Shown: positions 40,189 through 48,827 of the stretch, piece by piece
Numbering within the stretch: position 1 is the first letter of the stretch
How the letters are laid out: each line of letters starts with the position of its first letter
Source of the DNA: Micrococcales bacterium
GTDB lineage: Bacteria; Actinomycetota; Actinomycetes; S36-B12; UBA10799
Assembly (NCBI GenBank): GCA_016703125.1
Contig: JADJCR010000003.1
Coordinates: 414,688-478,687 of the forward strand
Direction of reading: 5' to 3'
DNA: 64,000 nt
The notes under the pieces: model-generated
The model's database searches: none
Told to the model about the DNA's origin: nothing
What the model saw: only the letters and a program-made list of their open reading frames with translations
Translations under genes and position numbers: made by a program

Positions 40189-41103
40189 CTACGCGCCGAC
40201 CGGGGCGGACCTCGCACCTCGCGGCCAGCGGCCGACGGGGTGCTGCCGGCCATGGGGCGCCACGAACCATCCGTCGAGTCCCGCGTCGCCGAGCCAGCGG
40301 GGTCCGTGCGTGCCGGCGACCATCGCGGCCGTAGCAGCCGCATTGGCACCGGCAGCAGTCGCAGCCAGCACGCTGACGCTGGTCCACGGGCACGCGGCCG
40401 GCTTGCCGGTGCGCGGATCGATGATGTGATGGCCGCCCTCCCACCGTCGGTGACCTGTGCTGCTGGTGGCCAGTCCGGCGTCGTCGATCTCCAGGGAAAC
40501 CGCATCAACGCCTGGGACGTCGGCGTCAGCTGCCACCACCCAGGGCGTGGCCGGGCTGACGACCCGGAGGTCGCCTCCCATGTTCGCCACCGCGTCGAGA
40601 CCGGTGGAGTCATGGGCGACCGTGGCCAGCCGGTCCGCCAGCCAGCCCTTGGCCACGGCGCCGAGGTCCAGAGCCGTCCCGGGCGGGATGCGCACCTGCG
40701 CGCCGGTGCGGCCGCCTCGCACCTCGATCTCCCGCCAATCGCCGGCGGCCCCTCCGGGCTGGATGCCGGAGTCCTGGCCGGCCCACGTGTCGTAGCCGGC
40801 TGCCACGACGGCACGACCCAGCAGCGGATCCACGAATCCGCCGGTGGCACCGGCCGCCTCCAGGGCCGCGGTGAGCACCTCGACGAAGTACCATGCCACC
40901 GGTGTCCAGCGGCCCGCGTTCCGGCTGACCGCGGAGGACGTCGAGTCGGGACGGAACCGGCTGGCCAACAGGTCCAGCGCGTCGACCTCGTCATGCAAGA
41001 GCGAGGCCAGCCACCGGGTGAGGGCCGGCGTCGGCTCAGCGCGTAGCGACAGCCACAGTTCAGTGCGCCATGTGCGGTAGCACACGCTGGTCTCGGCGGT
41101 CAT
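40189..41103 (-). CDS. apbE: FAD:protein FMN transferase (ApbE family)
   Basis: ApbE enzymes attach FMN to Thr or Ser residues of flavoproteins with Mg2+. The 304-residue protein has the family features RIPPGTALDLGAVAKGWLAD, NMGGDLRV and the C-terminal HHIIDPRTGKPA. No signal peptide is seen from ATG 41103. It is first in an operon with the response regulator (10 to 13 bp gap) and kinase, so the two-component pair may control flavinylation; its FMN-acceptor substrate is not in the window. Confidence 0.88.
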   Translation of the reverse strand: MTAETSVCYRTWRTELWLSLRAEPTPALTRWLASLLHDEVDALDLLASRFRPDSTSSAVSRNAGRWTPVAWYFVEVLTAALEAAGATGGFVDPLLGRAVVAAGYDTWAGQDSGIQPGGAAGDWREIEVRGGRTGAQVRIPPGTALDLGAVAKGWLADRLATVAHDSTGLDAVANMGGDLRVVSPATPWVVAADADVPGVDAVSLEIDDAGLATSSTGHRRWEGGHHIIDPRTGKPAACPWTSVSVLAATAAGANAAATAAMVAGTHGPRWLGDAGLDGWFVAPHGRQHPVGRWPRGARSAPVGA

Positions 41104-41232
41104 GCTCCCAGCGTGCCGGGCCGTCGGTTCAATGCGCTGCCACGTGCGCGTCAAGCCCCGAGCGGTCGCCTTGACATGGACTTAACATGTGCTTGCCACC
41201 GGGTGGGCACGCAGGCGACGCACACTGGTGCC

Positions 41233-41511
41233 ATGCGGACATTCATCGTCTGGACCGTCGCAGTGGCTCTGAGTCTGGTGCTGGGCGTGGCTCTCTACGC
41301 CACGAGCTTGCGGGGGTCCAACGCGGGGTTCCAGCAGACGCTGGTATCGCCGCTTCCCACGGCCACGGTTGTCAAGACGGAGAAGAAGATCGTGCGCAAG
41401 CCCCCCAAGGAGACTGTGGTCTACGTCCCGCAGCCGCAGGCCGTGGTGCCGTCGTCGGCCGCACCCGCGGTGAGCGGCGACGACCACCAGGACGACAGCG
41501 ACGACGACTGA
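41233..41511 (+). CDS. Small membrane-anchored protein with acidic tail
   Basis: A 92-residue protein: one N-terminal helix (FIVWTVAVALSLVLGVALYA), a Lys/Pro-rich extracytoplasmic stretch (KTEKKIVRKPPKETVVYVP), and a highly acidic C-terminus ending DDHQDDSDDD. ATG 41233 gives the expected signal-anchor start. It is divergent from apbE; a TTGACA box lies at 41171-41176, but I see no matching -10. No family is recognised. Confidence 0.6.
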   Translation: MRTFIVWTVAVALSLVLGVALYATSLRGSNAGFQQTLVSPLPTATVVKTEKKIVRKPPKETVVYVPQPQAVVPSSAAPAVSGDDHQDDSDDD

Positions 41512-41520
41512 TCAGAAACG

Positions 41521-41555
41521 GAGGGCCGGCCCACCGCGGTGGTGGGCCGGCCCTC
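41521..41555. terminator. Bidirectional hairpin terminator
   Basis: A perfect 15-bp stem, gagggccggcccacc (41521-41535) with ggtgggccggccctc (41541-41555) and a 5-nt loop, sits between two convergent genes ending at 41511 and 41564. It can serve both strands. Confidence 0.8.
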
Positions 41556-41563
41556 TCGTGTGG

Positions 41564-41860
41564 TCAGGAGCGGCGGGAACGGTGCTTGCGCTTGGCCTTC
41601 TTCCTCGCGGGGGCGAACGAGGGTGCCGCCGCGATGGACGCGGACGCGGCGACCCGGCCGGAGCGGTGCACGATGAGTGCCCCCCGGGTGGAGGCCCGGC
41701 TGATCTGCTGGGTCGGAGCCTGTGCCACGCCGACCACCCCGGCGGGTTCGGTCGGGACTGCGGCTTCGGCCGGAACGGCTGCCACCATCAGGCCGGAGCC
41801 GACGAGGGTGGCGGTCGAAGCGGCAATTGTGCGGGTGCGTTTCCTCTGCGTTGTGTGCAT
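41564..41860 (-). CDS. Small secreted basic protein
   Basis: From ATG 41860 the product has 98 residues: basic N-terminus HTTQRKRTRT, a hydrophobic signal core (IAASTATLVGSGLMVAAVP) with a likely cleavage after AEA, then a short Ala/Pro/Val-rich mature part and a very basic end, KKAKRKHRSRRS. No domain is recognised. It is the last gene of a leftward run with the CPBP protein. Confidence 0.6.
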   Translation of the reverse strand: MHTTQRKRTRTIAASTATLVGSGLMVAAVPAEAAVPTEPAGVVGVAQAPTQQISRASTRGALIVHRSGRVAASASIAAAPSFAPARKKAKRKHRSRRS

Positions 41861-41929
41861 GACTCCACGGTGCAGGGAGGTCGTGTTAGCGCGCGCCCAG
41901 CGCAACGTCAAGAACGCGCTGATGCCTTG

Positions 41930-42700
41930 TCACCCAGGCAGCCACCCGACGCGGCCCGCCAGCACGGCATAGCCGATGAAGGCAACGGCGTCGATCAGGG
42001 CATGGGCGATGATCATCGGCATCACCCGTCCCCAGCGCTTGAACAGCCAGCCGAACAGCAGGCCCATCACGACATTGCCGACGAATCCGCCGATGCCCTG
42101 GTACAGGTGGTACGACCCGCGGATCACCGCGCCGGTCACGATCGCAGACGGCCAGCTCCAGCCCAGTTGTCGCAATCGGTGCAGCACGAAGCCGAGGACC
42201 ACGACCTCCTCGACGACGGCGTTCTCCAGTGCGCCGAGTACCAGGACCGGAGTGCGCCACCACTGATCGGGCAGCCCTTGCGCGGCCACGTTCAGGTTGA
42301 TGCCGGCCCGGTAGGCGATCAGGTACCAGACCAGGCCCGTGCCGCCGATCACCGCGGCGAGCACGGCCCCGCGCCCGAGATCGCGCCCGGGTTGAGAGCC
42401 GTCCACGCCCAGAGTGCTCAGGCTCTCCCCGGAGCGCCTGAGCAAGTAGGCCACCAGCCCGACGATGACAAGTGCGAAGCCGATGCGCAGCAACTGCAGC
42501 GTCAGGTCGAGCAGCGGCCGCGGGGAGGCCGAGGGATTGAGTGTGGCTGTCTGATCGGCCAAGGGCACGCCGCTGGTCAGATCGGCGATGAAGTCGACCA
42601 CCGAGAAGACGCCGGCCCGGCCCAAGGACAGACCGAGCACCAGCAGGATCTCGGCGAAGAGATAGCTGCGCGCAAGGCCAGGCTGCTCACCGCTGCGCAT
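41930..42700 (-). CDS. CPBP family intramembrane protease-like protein
   Basis: A 256-residue polytopic membrane protein of the CAAX-protease/bacteriocin-processing (CPBP) family. The first motif is present as ENAVVEEVVVLGFVL, with the Glu pair but without the usual Arg of EExxxR; the second and third motifs are represented by GSYHLYQG and IIAHALID. About seven helices. Proteolytic activity is possible but not certain with the changed first motif. It lies 17 bp behind the lipoprotein gene on the same strand. Confidence 0.78.
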   Translation of the reverse strand: MRSGEQPGLARSYLFAEILLVLGLSLGRAGVFSVVDFIADLTSGVPLADQTATLNPSASPRPLLDLTLQLLRIGFALVIVGLVAYLLRRSGESLSTLGVDGSQPGRDLGRGAVLAAVIGGTGLVWYLIAYRAGINLNVAAQGLPDQWWRTPVLVLGALENAVVEEVVVLGFVLHRLRQLGWSWPSAIVTGAVIRGSYHLYQGIGGFVGNVVMGLLFGWLFKRWGRVMPMIIAHALIDAVAFIGYAVLAGRVGWLPG

Positions 42701-42717
42701 GTCGGTCAGGGTACTGG

Positions 42718-43518
42718 TCAGCCCTGCGTCGAGAATCCGGGCACGAAGGTGTCGACGCAGCCTGCCGCGCCGCTATCGACTCCGATGGCGAACGCCTCGA
42801 GGCGTTCATCGGCGGTGCCGTGCGCGTCGGGGTCGTTCCACGGCACGCCTTCGGGATCCGCGACCGAGACCACCGCGGCGGCGGCCTGGTCGGCGGCATC
42901 TGCGCCCAGTAGGCCCTGTTCGTCGGCCCACCCGGCCCAGGCCCCCGCGAAGCAGTCCGCTTGCAGTTCGGACTCGATCGTGAGGGGGAACTGCTCGCTG
43001 AGCCCCAGGCGCCCGAACTCGTGGGCCAGGATCACCGCGTTGGCCATATCCCCGAATTCCTCGTAGTAGGGGACCATCAGGCCGGGCTCGTCCCACGCGA
43101 TGTAGTCGCCGTCGCTCTGCGAGCAGTACACGGCGTTCTCCGGACCCACCGGCTGGCCGCCGCAATCCGGGCCGTCCTGCTCCGGCGGGTAGTACGCGAT
43201 GAACTCGCCCGGGTCGGTCCACTCGATGCCGAACTCGGCGGGCAGGGTCTCGATCCAGTACTCGTTGATCGCTCCGAGTGCCAGATCCATCGCCTCGTCG
43301 TACGCCGCGAAGTCGAACTCCTGCGTCTCGCCCTCGGCCTTGAAGGAGAACGAGGTCCCCGACGGCGCAGAGGTGGGGACAGCGCCGGTCCGCTCGCCGC
43401 CGGCCGGGACTGTCGCCTGCTCCGGGACCGCGGGTGTTCCTGGATCCGACGGGGTGGTCCCGCCGCAGCCGGCAACCAGGACCAGCGCGGCGACCATGGG
43501 GGTGAGCAACTTGATCAT
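42718..43518 (-). CDS. Lipoprotein of the neutral zinc metallopeptidase (YpfJ-like) type with altered motif
   Basis: A 266-residue protein with a lipoprotein signal (VAALVLVAGCGG) and a Pro/Thr linker. The peptidase-like domain has the downstream signature ESELQADCFAGAWAGW, but the HEFGH zinc motif reads H166-E-F-G-R170, so the second zinc His is replaced by Arg (codon cgc; His would be cac). It may be inactive, or this base may be wrong. ATG 43518 was chosen to give the signal peptide. It is transcribed away from tRNA-Asn. Confidence 0.75.
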   Translation of the reverse strand: MIKLLTPMVAALVLVAGCGGTTPSDPGTPAVPEQATVPAGGERTGAVPTSAPSGTSFSFKAEGETQEFDFAAYDEAMDLALGAINEYWIETLPAEFGIEWTDPGEFIAYYPPEQDGPDCGGQPVGPENAVYCSQSDGDYIAWDEPGLMVPYYEEFGDMANAVILAHEFGRLGLSEQFPLTIESELQADCFAGAWAGWADEQGLLGADAADQAAAAVVSVADPEGVPWNDPDAHGTADERLEAFAIGVDSGAAGCVDTFVPGFSTQG

Positions 43519-43565
43519 TGGAGAAACGGTAGTGCCGTCGAGGTGTTCATGACGTGCGGCGAAGG

Positions 43566-43641
<76 letters not shown>

Positions 43642-43855
43642 ATCTTCCCTAGCGTACCGATCGCCCGTCGTGGTGCTTCCCCCGGGGCGCGCAGTCACGC
43701 TATCCGGTGCGTGTGCATGGGTCGTTCGGTTGGTCGGTGCGCCGGGGAGGTTGCGGTTCGGCAACGTCAATGATCGAGGCACGTTTTTGTGGTGTGGAGT
43801 CCAGTCGCCTTGGGTACTGTGATGTCACCTGATTCATATCGAAAGGGATGCACCC

Positions 43856-44423
43856 ATGATTGTTCGTCGTATCACCGCCAGTGCCGCTGGTCTGGCGCTG
43901 GTAGGTACGGCTTTCGCTGCGGCTCCGGCCATGGCCAAGCAGAACACCACCACGCTCAAGCTCGACAGCAGGCTTGGTCTCCGCGTTCAGCGCCGTCGGG
44001 GTGACCCCGTCGGCCGTCAAGCCCGCGAAGCTCAGCGGAACCACCATCAGCTTCCCGGCCAAGCTCAAGGGCAAGACCATCACCCACAAGGGTGGCCTGA
44101 AGCTCACCACCGCCGCCGGCTTCGTGTCGCTGGAGAACATCGTCATCAACTACAAGACCGGCAAGGCGACCGCCGATGTCGGCAACCCGGTGACCCCGGA
44201 CCCCCTGAACATCAAGAACATCCTGGTGATCAAGGGCGGCAAGAACAAGATCGCCAAGAAGGGCACGTGGAACAACGCCACCGCCAGCCTGAACAAGAGC
44301 GTCGAGGCGCTCGGCTCCAAGCAGGACCCCGCTGTCCTGCTGGCGCAGGTCCTCGGCCTGCCGGCGGGCTCGATCCCGACCGGCCAGGCGCTGGGCAAGA
44401 TCACCATCAAGGTGAAGAAGTAG
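43856..44423 (+). CDS. Secreted repeat-domain-like protein of unknown function, frameshifted as sequenced
   Basis: ATG 43856 (upstream aaaggga) begins with a clear signal peptide, ASAAGLALVGTAFAAAPAMA. The mature protein starts KQNTTTLKLDSRL; after an extra G near 43974 (cttggtc for cttgtc) it continues VSAFSAVGVTPSAVKPAKL, KTITHKGGLKLTTAAGF and ends in a basic beta-type strand, GKITIKVKK. About 188 residues. The pattern resembles actinobacterial secreted beta-proteins of the HtaA-like kind, but I cannot confirm this. A terminator hairpin follows. Confidence 0.7.
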
Positions 44424-44434
44424 CACCAAGCACC

Positions 44435-44473
44435 CGAAGGGGAGCGGTCGGCACAGCCGGTCGCTCCCCTTCG
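44435..44473 (+). terminator. Hairpin terminator
   Basis: A 12-bp perfect stem, cgaaggggagcg (44435-44446) with cgctccccttcg (44462-44473), begins 12 bases after the stop codon of the secreted protein and stands before tRNA-Met. Confidence 0.78.
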
Positions 44474-44497
44474 CTTGTGCGGCCTAGACTCAAGTCC

Positions 44498-44571
44498 GGG
44501 GCGATAGCTCAATCGGTCAGAGCGCCGGACTCATAATCCGTTGGTTCCGGGTTCAAGCCCCGGTCGCCCCA
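44498..44571 (+). tRNA. tRNA with CAT anticodon (elongator Met most likely)
   Basis: A 74-nt cloverleaf: acceptor stem ggggcga/tcgcccc, D-arm tagctcaatcggtcagagc, anticodon loop ctCATaa, T-arm ccgggttcaagccccgg, discriminator A, no encoded CCA. It lacks initiator features. A CAT anticodon could also be tRNA-Ile2 modified by TilS; the body looks like elongator Met, but this is not proven. Confidence 0.9.
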
Positions 44572-44670
44572 CAGTGAAACGTCGCGGGACATCTAGACGG
44601 TGTCCCGCGACGTCGTTCTTGTCGGTTTTGCAGCGGCTCTTATGTCGGGCGTGTGGCAGCGCCCCACCGT

Positions 44671-45180
44671 TCAGCTGGCCACCGGTTCCGGAGCCCGGTC
44701 GTGCCATGACATCCGGCGGTAGGCGATCAGAAGTACCACGGCCAGCAAGGGCCCGAGCACATCGCTGGGGATGGCCCAGACGTTGTCGGGTGCGGTGTTG
44801 TTGTGCGCGCTCCACTGCATGACGTGGCCGATCGCGTCTCCCCAGTAGCAGATCGCCAGGACCACGACGGCGGCGGTCAGCCAGCCGTCGCGCCGCCAGG
44901 CGCAGCCGATCCCCAGGACTCCGATCGCCGCGTCGGCCCAGCCGACCTCCCACTGGAACATCGACGGCGCGTAGCCGATGCCGGCCGCGATCTCCGCGGA
45001 GTTGGGACCGAGGTGCCCGAGGGCCGCCACCAGCGTCCATGCGCCACCGAAGACCAGTACCCACAGCAACAGCAACTCCACCACCCGGCGGGGGGTGCGG
45101 GCGTGCTCGCTGCGGTCGGCGGCCACGTGGATGCCCCATCCGGCGAACGTGATGACCCACGGAGTCAAGAAGAAGACCAT
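44671..45180 (-). CDS. Multi-pass membrane protein of unknown function
   Basis: A 169-residue protein with five helices, including LTPWVITFAGWGIHV, ELLLLWVLVFGGAWTLVAAL, AAVVVLAICYWGDAIGHVM and DVLGPLLAVVLLIAYRRM. Polar or charged residues between helices (WADAAIG, QWSAHNN) suggest a small-molecule or structural role, but no family with known function is recognised; it resembles DUF6790-type proteins. The start is ATG 45180. Confidence 0.7.
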   Translation of the reverse strand: MVFFLTPWVITFAGWGIHVAADRSEHARTPRRVVELLLLWVLVFGGAWTLVAALGHLGPNSAEIAAGIGYAPSMFQWEVGWADAAIGVLGIGCAWRRDGWLTAAVVVLAICYWGDAIGHVMQWSAHNNTAPDNVWAIPSDVLGPLLAVVLLIAYRRMSWHDRAPEPVAS

Positions 45181-45216
45181 GGCGGCAACGTAGCGGCGGT
45201 GGATCCGCGTGTGAGA

Positions 45217-45250
45217 GCCCCGTCCTTGGGACCGGTGCGGAGGACGGGGC
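45217..45250. terminator. Hairpin upstream of the 44.7-kb membrane protein gene
   Basis: A 10-bp perfect stem, gccccgtcct (45217-45226) with aggacggggc (45241-45250). There is no complete gene beside it that clearly needs a terminator, so its role is unclear. Confidence 0.45.
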
Positions 45251-45277
45251 CTCGGAGCAGCCCGTCAGGCGGTAGGT

Positions 45278-45472
45278 CCGGCCATCTACATCAATCACCG
45301 CACCAACCAGGCCCAGACAGTGAGTTTCTGGGAGAGCAAGGAGGCCATGGAGGCCACCGCGCAGGGCACTGAATACCTGGCTCGCGTGGTGGGGATGCTG
45401 CGTTCCTGCCTGGTCAACCGCGAGTACGCGCAGTGGGAGGTCGGTGCCCACGACACGCTGTCATCCCACCTC
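45278..45472 (+). pseudogene. Fragment resembling an ABM-type monooxygenase domain
   Basis: The 510-nt stretch 45181-45690 has no complete gene. In one frame it reads GPAIYINHRTNQAQTVSFWE followed by SKEAMEATAQGTEYLAR and stops being protein-like after WEVGAHDT. The order strand, FWES, EAM and helix is like the C-terminal half of antibiotic-biosynthesis-monooxygenase (ABM) domain proteins. No start or N-terminal half is found, so I call it a remnant. The rest of the stretch shows only the hairpin at 45217 and probably the promoter of the CHAP gene. Confidence 0.4.
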
Positions 45473-45690
45473 AAGGGCGGACGGCGGGGAGAGACCCCAC
45501 GCCGTGATTGTCCTCCCCGTTGTTCGCGCCGATGCAGACATGGGCGATTGTCTGAACGGTCTGTTCGGAAATCGGACACGTTCGACGCGGGTGGCCGAAA
45601 TGCCCGTTATGCCCCTTGACCGCCGGTTTCACGCACCGCTAGGTTTCCGCGAGGCAGTTGACAGTGTCGTCAAGCGGAACCGGGGTACCT

Positions 45691-46623
45691 GTGAAACGCA
45701 TGGTCGTGGCACTGGTGTCGGCCGGGGTGATGGCGGCCCTGACGGCCACGCCGGCGTCGGCCGTGGACCTCGACCCGGTGCGCCTCGAACTCGTCGATGT
45801 GCCCGCCACGGTGCCTGCCGGGACCGATGCTTCGGTTGGCGCCTTCGTTCCGCGGGGTACCCGTTGCCGCCTCATCGTGCGGCACGACGCCACTGAGGTC
45901 TGGAAAGGCCCCCGGGCACGGGCCACCTCCGGCTTCATGCAGTTCCCCTGGACCCAGCAGCCGGGCAGTGCGACCGGCGAGTGGCGGCTGCGCGTCAAGT
46001 GCCGCGACGACCTGCGGCGATGGAAGTCCAAGTGGGGGGCCTTCAGCGTCACCGGCTCGGCCGCTGCTCAGTCGTCCACTCCCACCTTGAACCGCCCTGC
46101 CTCGGCCTCCGTCTCGGCGGTTCCCCGGTCCTACGGATGGCAACCATTCGGCACCACCCTTATCAAGGGCACCGACTGGTTCAACGGCCGCGGCGTGGAC
46201 GTGCGCAGCAACGGCGGGAACGGATGTGCCTCGGGATGTGCAGTGCGCGGGACCTACGGCACCAAGTACCAGTGCGTCGAGTTGGTCAACCGGTTCGTCC
46301 GGACCCAGGGGTGGGTGACCAGCAACATCATGGGCAACGCCGGCCAGCTCATGCGGACGGCGCCGGCTGACGTCTTCGACAAGCATCCGGCCGGCGACGG
46401 CTACCTGCCCGTGCCGGGCGACATCATCGTGTGGACCGGCGGCAGCAGCGGCTACGGTCACGTCGCGGTGGTGTCGTCCGTGACGGGGCGCGTGGTCACC
46501 TTCGTCGAGCAGAATGCCAATCGCAGCGGCTCGTGGCACCTGACCATGAACGCGAATGGCAAGCTGGCCGGTTACGGGTCGTTGGCCCACATCGGTTACC
46601 TGCACGCGAAGGTCAACGCATAG
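45691..46623 (+). CDS. Secreted CHAP-domain protein
   Basis: A putative peptidoglycan amidase or endopeptidase. From GTG 45691 there is a signal peptide (KRMVVALVSAGVMAALTATP, cleavage after ASA), an N-terminal beta domain (to about residue 125) and a C-terminal CHAP domain with catalytic Cys in KYQCVELVNRF and His in GYGHVAVVSS. Asn in FVEQNAN completes the pattern. 310 residues. The frame is open 11 codons further upstream, but the GTG gives the better signal peptide. It is a plausible cell-wall remodelling enzyme; the bond cleaved is not predictable. Confidence 0.85.
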   Translation: MKRMVVALVSAGVMAALTATPASAVDLDPVRLELVDVPATVPAGTDASVGAFVPRGTRCRLIVRHDATEVWKGPRARATSGFMQFPWTQQPGSATGEWRLRVKCRDDLRRWKSKWGAFSVTGSAAAQSSTPTLNRPASASVSAVPRSYGWQPFGTTLIKGTDWFNGRGVDVRSNGGNGCASGCAVRGTYGTKYQCVELVNRFVRTQGWVTSNIMGNAGQLMRTAPADVFDKHPAGDGYLPVPGDIIVWTGGSSGYGHVAVVSSVTGRVVTFVEQNANRSGSWHLTMNANGKLAGYGSLAHIGYLHAKVNA

Positions 46624-46624
46624 T

Positions 46625-46765
46625 TCAGGTGCGGTCGCCGAACGCTTCCGCCACGAAGCGACTGCACTGTGCGGCCGGACTGTCGCACTCCAGGCACCAC
46701 ATCTGCACCTGCCCGGAATCGGTCATCGTCCGCACCCACCGGTGATGGGTCTCTTCGTCACTCAT
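46625..46765 (-). CDS. Small cysteine-containing protein
   Basis: From ATG 46765 a 46-residue product begins SDEETHHRWVRTMTD and contains WCLECDSPAAQC, three cysteines in a possible metal- or disulfide-binding pattern. It converges on the CHAP gene, one base apart, and is divergent from the DUF3445 gene. It is conserved-looking but unrecognised. Confidence 0.5.
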   Translation of the reverse strand: MSDEETHHRWVRTMTDSGQVQMWCLECDSPAAQCSRFVAEAFGDRT

Positions 46766-46820
46766 GGCCGGGTCGTTCCCCGCTTTCGGGTGTCCATCCG
46801 CGCGGGGGTAGCCTCGGCAC

Positions 46821-47582
46821 ATGGATGCCCCGGCCGGGATCCCGCCTGAGATCTTCTCCGGAGCGCCTCACCGTTTGACCATGGGGCTGCGGCCGCTGGA
46901 CCTGGACACCTGGCTGGATGCAGATCCGGACCATCCCCAGATGCCCGTGCGCCGGGAGTTGCTGTCCGAGCGCCGGGGAGAGGTCTTCGCCGCACTGCCC
47001 GACTCGCTGGCTGCCTGTGAACAGGTGGCCACCCGCGTCGCCGCGGTCACGGGCCAGCGCTTGCCCGGGGAGGACCATCCCCTCGTGGAAGCCGCCTTGC
47101 AGGTTCGCGATGACCTGTGCGTGCTCGAGCAGCGGGACGGGTCCTGGGTGCTAACCGCGGCCGTCGTCTGCTTTCCCTCGCGGTGGCTCCTCCGGGAGAA
47201 GTTGGGCAAGGATGTGCTGTCGATCCATGATCCGGTTCCGCGGTATCGGGATGAGTTGGGGCGCCCGACCGAGGCGTCGTTCGCCGCCATCGTCAAGCAG
47301 GCACCGCGCTGGCGGACGAACTGGACCGTGCTCGACGATCCGGTCCTGTTCCAGCCGATGGCTCCGATCGGACCCAGGTACGTGCCCGGCCGAGACGGGT
47401 ACCTGCGCGTGGAGCGGCAGTGTCTGGTCCCGGTGGGGGAGTCGATCGTCTTCTCGATCCGGACGACGGTCGTGCCGGTCGCCGACCTCGACGAGCATCA
47501 GGCAACGGCACTGCTCGCTTCCATCACGCAGACGCCCGAGGATCTGGCGGCCTATCGGGGCTGGTCCCGCGCGCCTCAGTAG
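46821..47582 (+). CDS. DUF3445 / heme-dependent oxidative N-demethylase-like protein
   Basis: A 253-residue protein of the DUF3445 family; characterised relatives are heme enzymes that demethylate amines oxidatively. Typical segments are MGLRPLDLDTWL near the N-terminus, VVCFPSRWLLREKLGKDVLSIHDPVP with the conserved His, and RVERQCLVPV near the C-terminus. The electron-transfer and pterin-linked partners seen in some operons are not beside it. The start is ATG 46821. Its 3' end overlaps the convergent gene by seven bases. Confidence 0.83.
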   Translation: MDAPAGIPPEIFSGAPHRLTMGLRPLDLDTWLDADPDHPQMPVRRELLSERRGEVFAALPDSLAACEQVATRVAAVTGQRLPGEDHPLVEAALQVRDDLCVLEQRDGSWVLTAAVVCFPSRWLLREKLGKDVLSIHDPVPRYRDELGRPTEASFAAIVKQAPRWRTNWTVLDDPVLFQPMAPIGPRYVPGRDGYLRVERQCLVPVGESIVFSIRTTVVPVADLDEHQATALLASITQTPEDLAAYRGWSRAPQ

Positions 47583-48019
47583 CGCAACGGCTTCGGCGGC
47601 TGCGCCAGGGTCGCCCGCGGGCAGGCTGCCAGCGTCAGGCCGCCGAGCCCCAGCGCGGCATCACACAGGGACACGACCGTCCAGCCCATACGCGACGCGT
47701 AGGCCGTGATCGTGGCGCAGTAGACAGTGATCTCGTACGTGGTGGGAGTGCCATACGCGATCTGGACGGTGCCGATGAGGCGGGCATGTCCCGGGTCGTC
47801 CGGACTGCGCCACGGCATGTCGTAGCGGGCCCAGCGTGCCGGATCGGCCGACCACAAGCCGCCGTTGGTGGTGTCGCGCAGCGCCATCTCGACCAGGATC
47901 GACCGCGCGGAGTCCTCCGGGATGATGGCCGCCGGCCGGATGATCTCGGTGATGTCGGTGTCGATGTCCCCTGCGGCGAACGCGGTGGCCAGCACTCCGG
48001 CCGGATCACGTGTCAGCAC
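47576..48019 (-). CDS. Hypothetical protein
   Basis: A 147-residue product from GTG 48019, nine bases after gaggag; GTG 48028 and further upstream starts are possible because the frame stays open to 48445. Visible are an acidic N-terminus (AAGDIDTDITEIIRPAAIIP), a Trp/Arg-rich middle (ADPARWARYDMPWRSPDD), and a hydrophobic C-terminal region (VVSLCDAALGLGGLTLAACP). No family is recognised. Confidence 0.55.
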   Translation of the reverse strand: MLTRDPAGVLATAFAAGDIDTDITEIIRPAAIIPEDSARSILVEMALRDTTNGGLWSADPARWARYDMPWRSPDDPGHARLIGTVQIAYGTPTTYEITVYCATITAYASRMGWTVVSLCDAALGLGGLTLAACPRATLAQPPKPLRY

Positions 48020-48338
48020 CGGTATCACCTCCTCGCCACGATGCCGTCTGTATCGGTATCCGTGCGCGTCGTCTGAGTCGCTTAGTCCGATCTGGTGAGG
48101 GTGCAGCTTCCCGCGGCGGGACCCTGCCGCCGCGGAGGAGTCGCTGACGCAGGCGGCACGAGCCGGTACGTGGGACACAGGGCGACTGGCACGGGTTGGC
48201 TGCTCGGCCCGGCCACCGCCGGACACCGGCGCCACGCCGTCGGAGGTTCCTTGGCGAAGTCCCCTCTGACGCGTATCCTGATCTCGGTCCTTGTGGGTCT
48301 CGACGCTGGGGAAGGCGAAGCGAGACGAGGAGGGCCTC
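48020..48338. other. Divergent intergenic region, 319 nt
   Basis: This separates the leftward hypothetical gene from the rightward DUF3145 gene and must contain both promoters or the N-terminal extension of the former. The minus-strand frame remains open across it with an Arg/Ser/His-rich, unlikely product. I see no RNA gene, clear promoter pair or hairpin of note. Confidence 0.5.
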
Positions 48339-48827
48339 ATGAGCGGTACCCAGGCGGCAGCCCGGGGAGTGGTCTTCATCCACTCCTGCCCGAGGGCCTT
48401 GATGTCCCATGTCCAGTGGGCTGTCGAGCGCGCGGTGCAACGCACGCACCCGTACGACTGGGCGGCTCAGCCGGTGCAGCCCGGCACGTTCCGGTGCGAG
48501 ATGCAGTGGTTCGGCGCGGTCGGCGTGGGGGCGGCCATCGCGACCGCCCTGCGCGGCTTCCCCCACTTGCGGTTCGAGGTCACTGAGGAATCGGCCACAG
48601 GACCGGGGGAACGCTTCTGCGTCACGCCCACGCTGGGCATGTTCCGGGCGGCGACCGGACCCACCGGCGACATCCTCGTCTCCGAAGAACGGCTCCGCCC
48701 ACTGCTGGCTGAATCCGACCCCCGGGACGGACTCGCGCTGCTGCTCGGCCAGGCCTGGGATGACGAGCTTGAACCCTTCCGGATGGCCGGCGACGCAGGG
48801 GTCAGGTGGTTGACGCGCGTGGGGTGA
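48339..48827 (+). CDS. DUF3145 family protein
   Basis: A 162-residue protein of a family confined to actinobacteria. It matches in opening ARGVVFIHSCPRALMSHVQWA, the middle PGTFRCEMQWFGAVGVGAAI, and the C-terminal LLLGQAWDDELEPFRMAGDAG. No function is known; it appears to be a soluble cytoplasmic protein. ATG 48339 has a good site (gaggaggg) upstream. Confidence 0.88.
   Translation: MSGTQAAARGVVFIHSCPRALMSHVQWAVERAVQRTHPYDWAAQPVQPGTFRCEMQWFGAVGVGAAIATALRGFPHLRFEVTEESATGPGERFCVTPTLGMFRAATGPTGDILVSEERLRPLLAESDPRDGLALLLGQAWDDELEPFRMAGDAGVRWLTRVG

Noticed and set aside
39477..40994. N-terminal extension of the response regulator to 505 residues
   Set aside because: The extension is apbE read in another frame; the receiver domain starts at the GTG near 40175.
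44498..44571. tRNA-Ile2 (lysidine type)
   Set aside because: The CAT anticodon alone does not decide; the body resembles elongator Met more, so Met was kept with reduced certainty.
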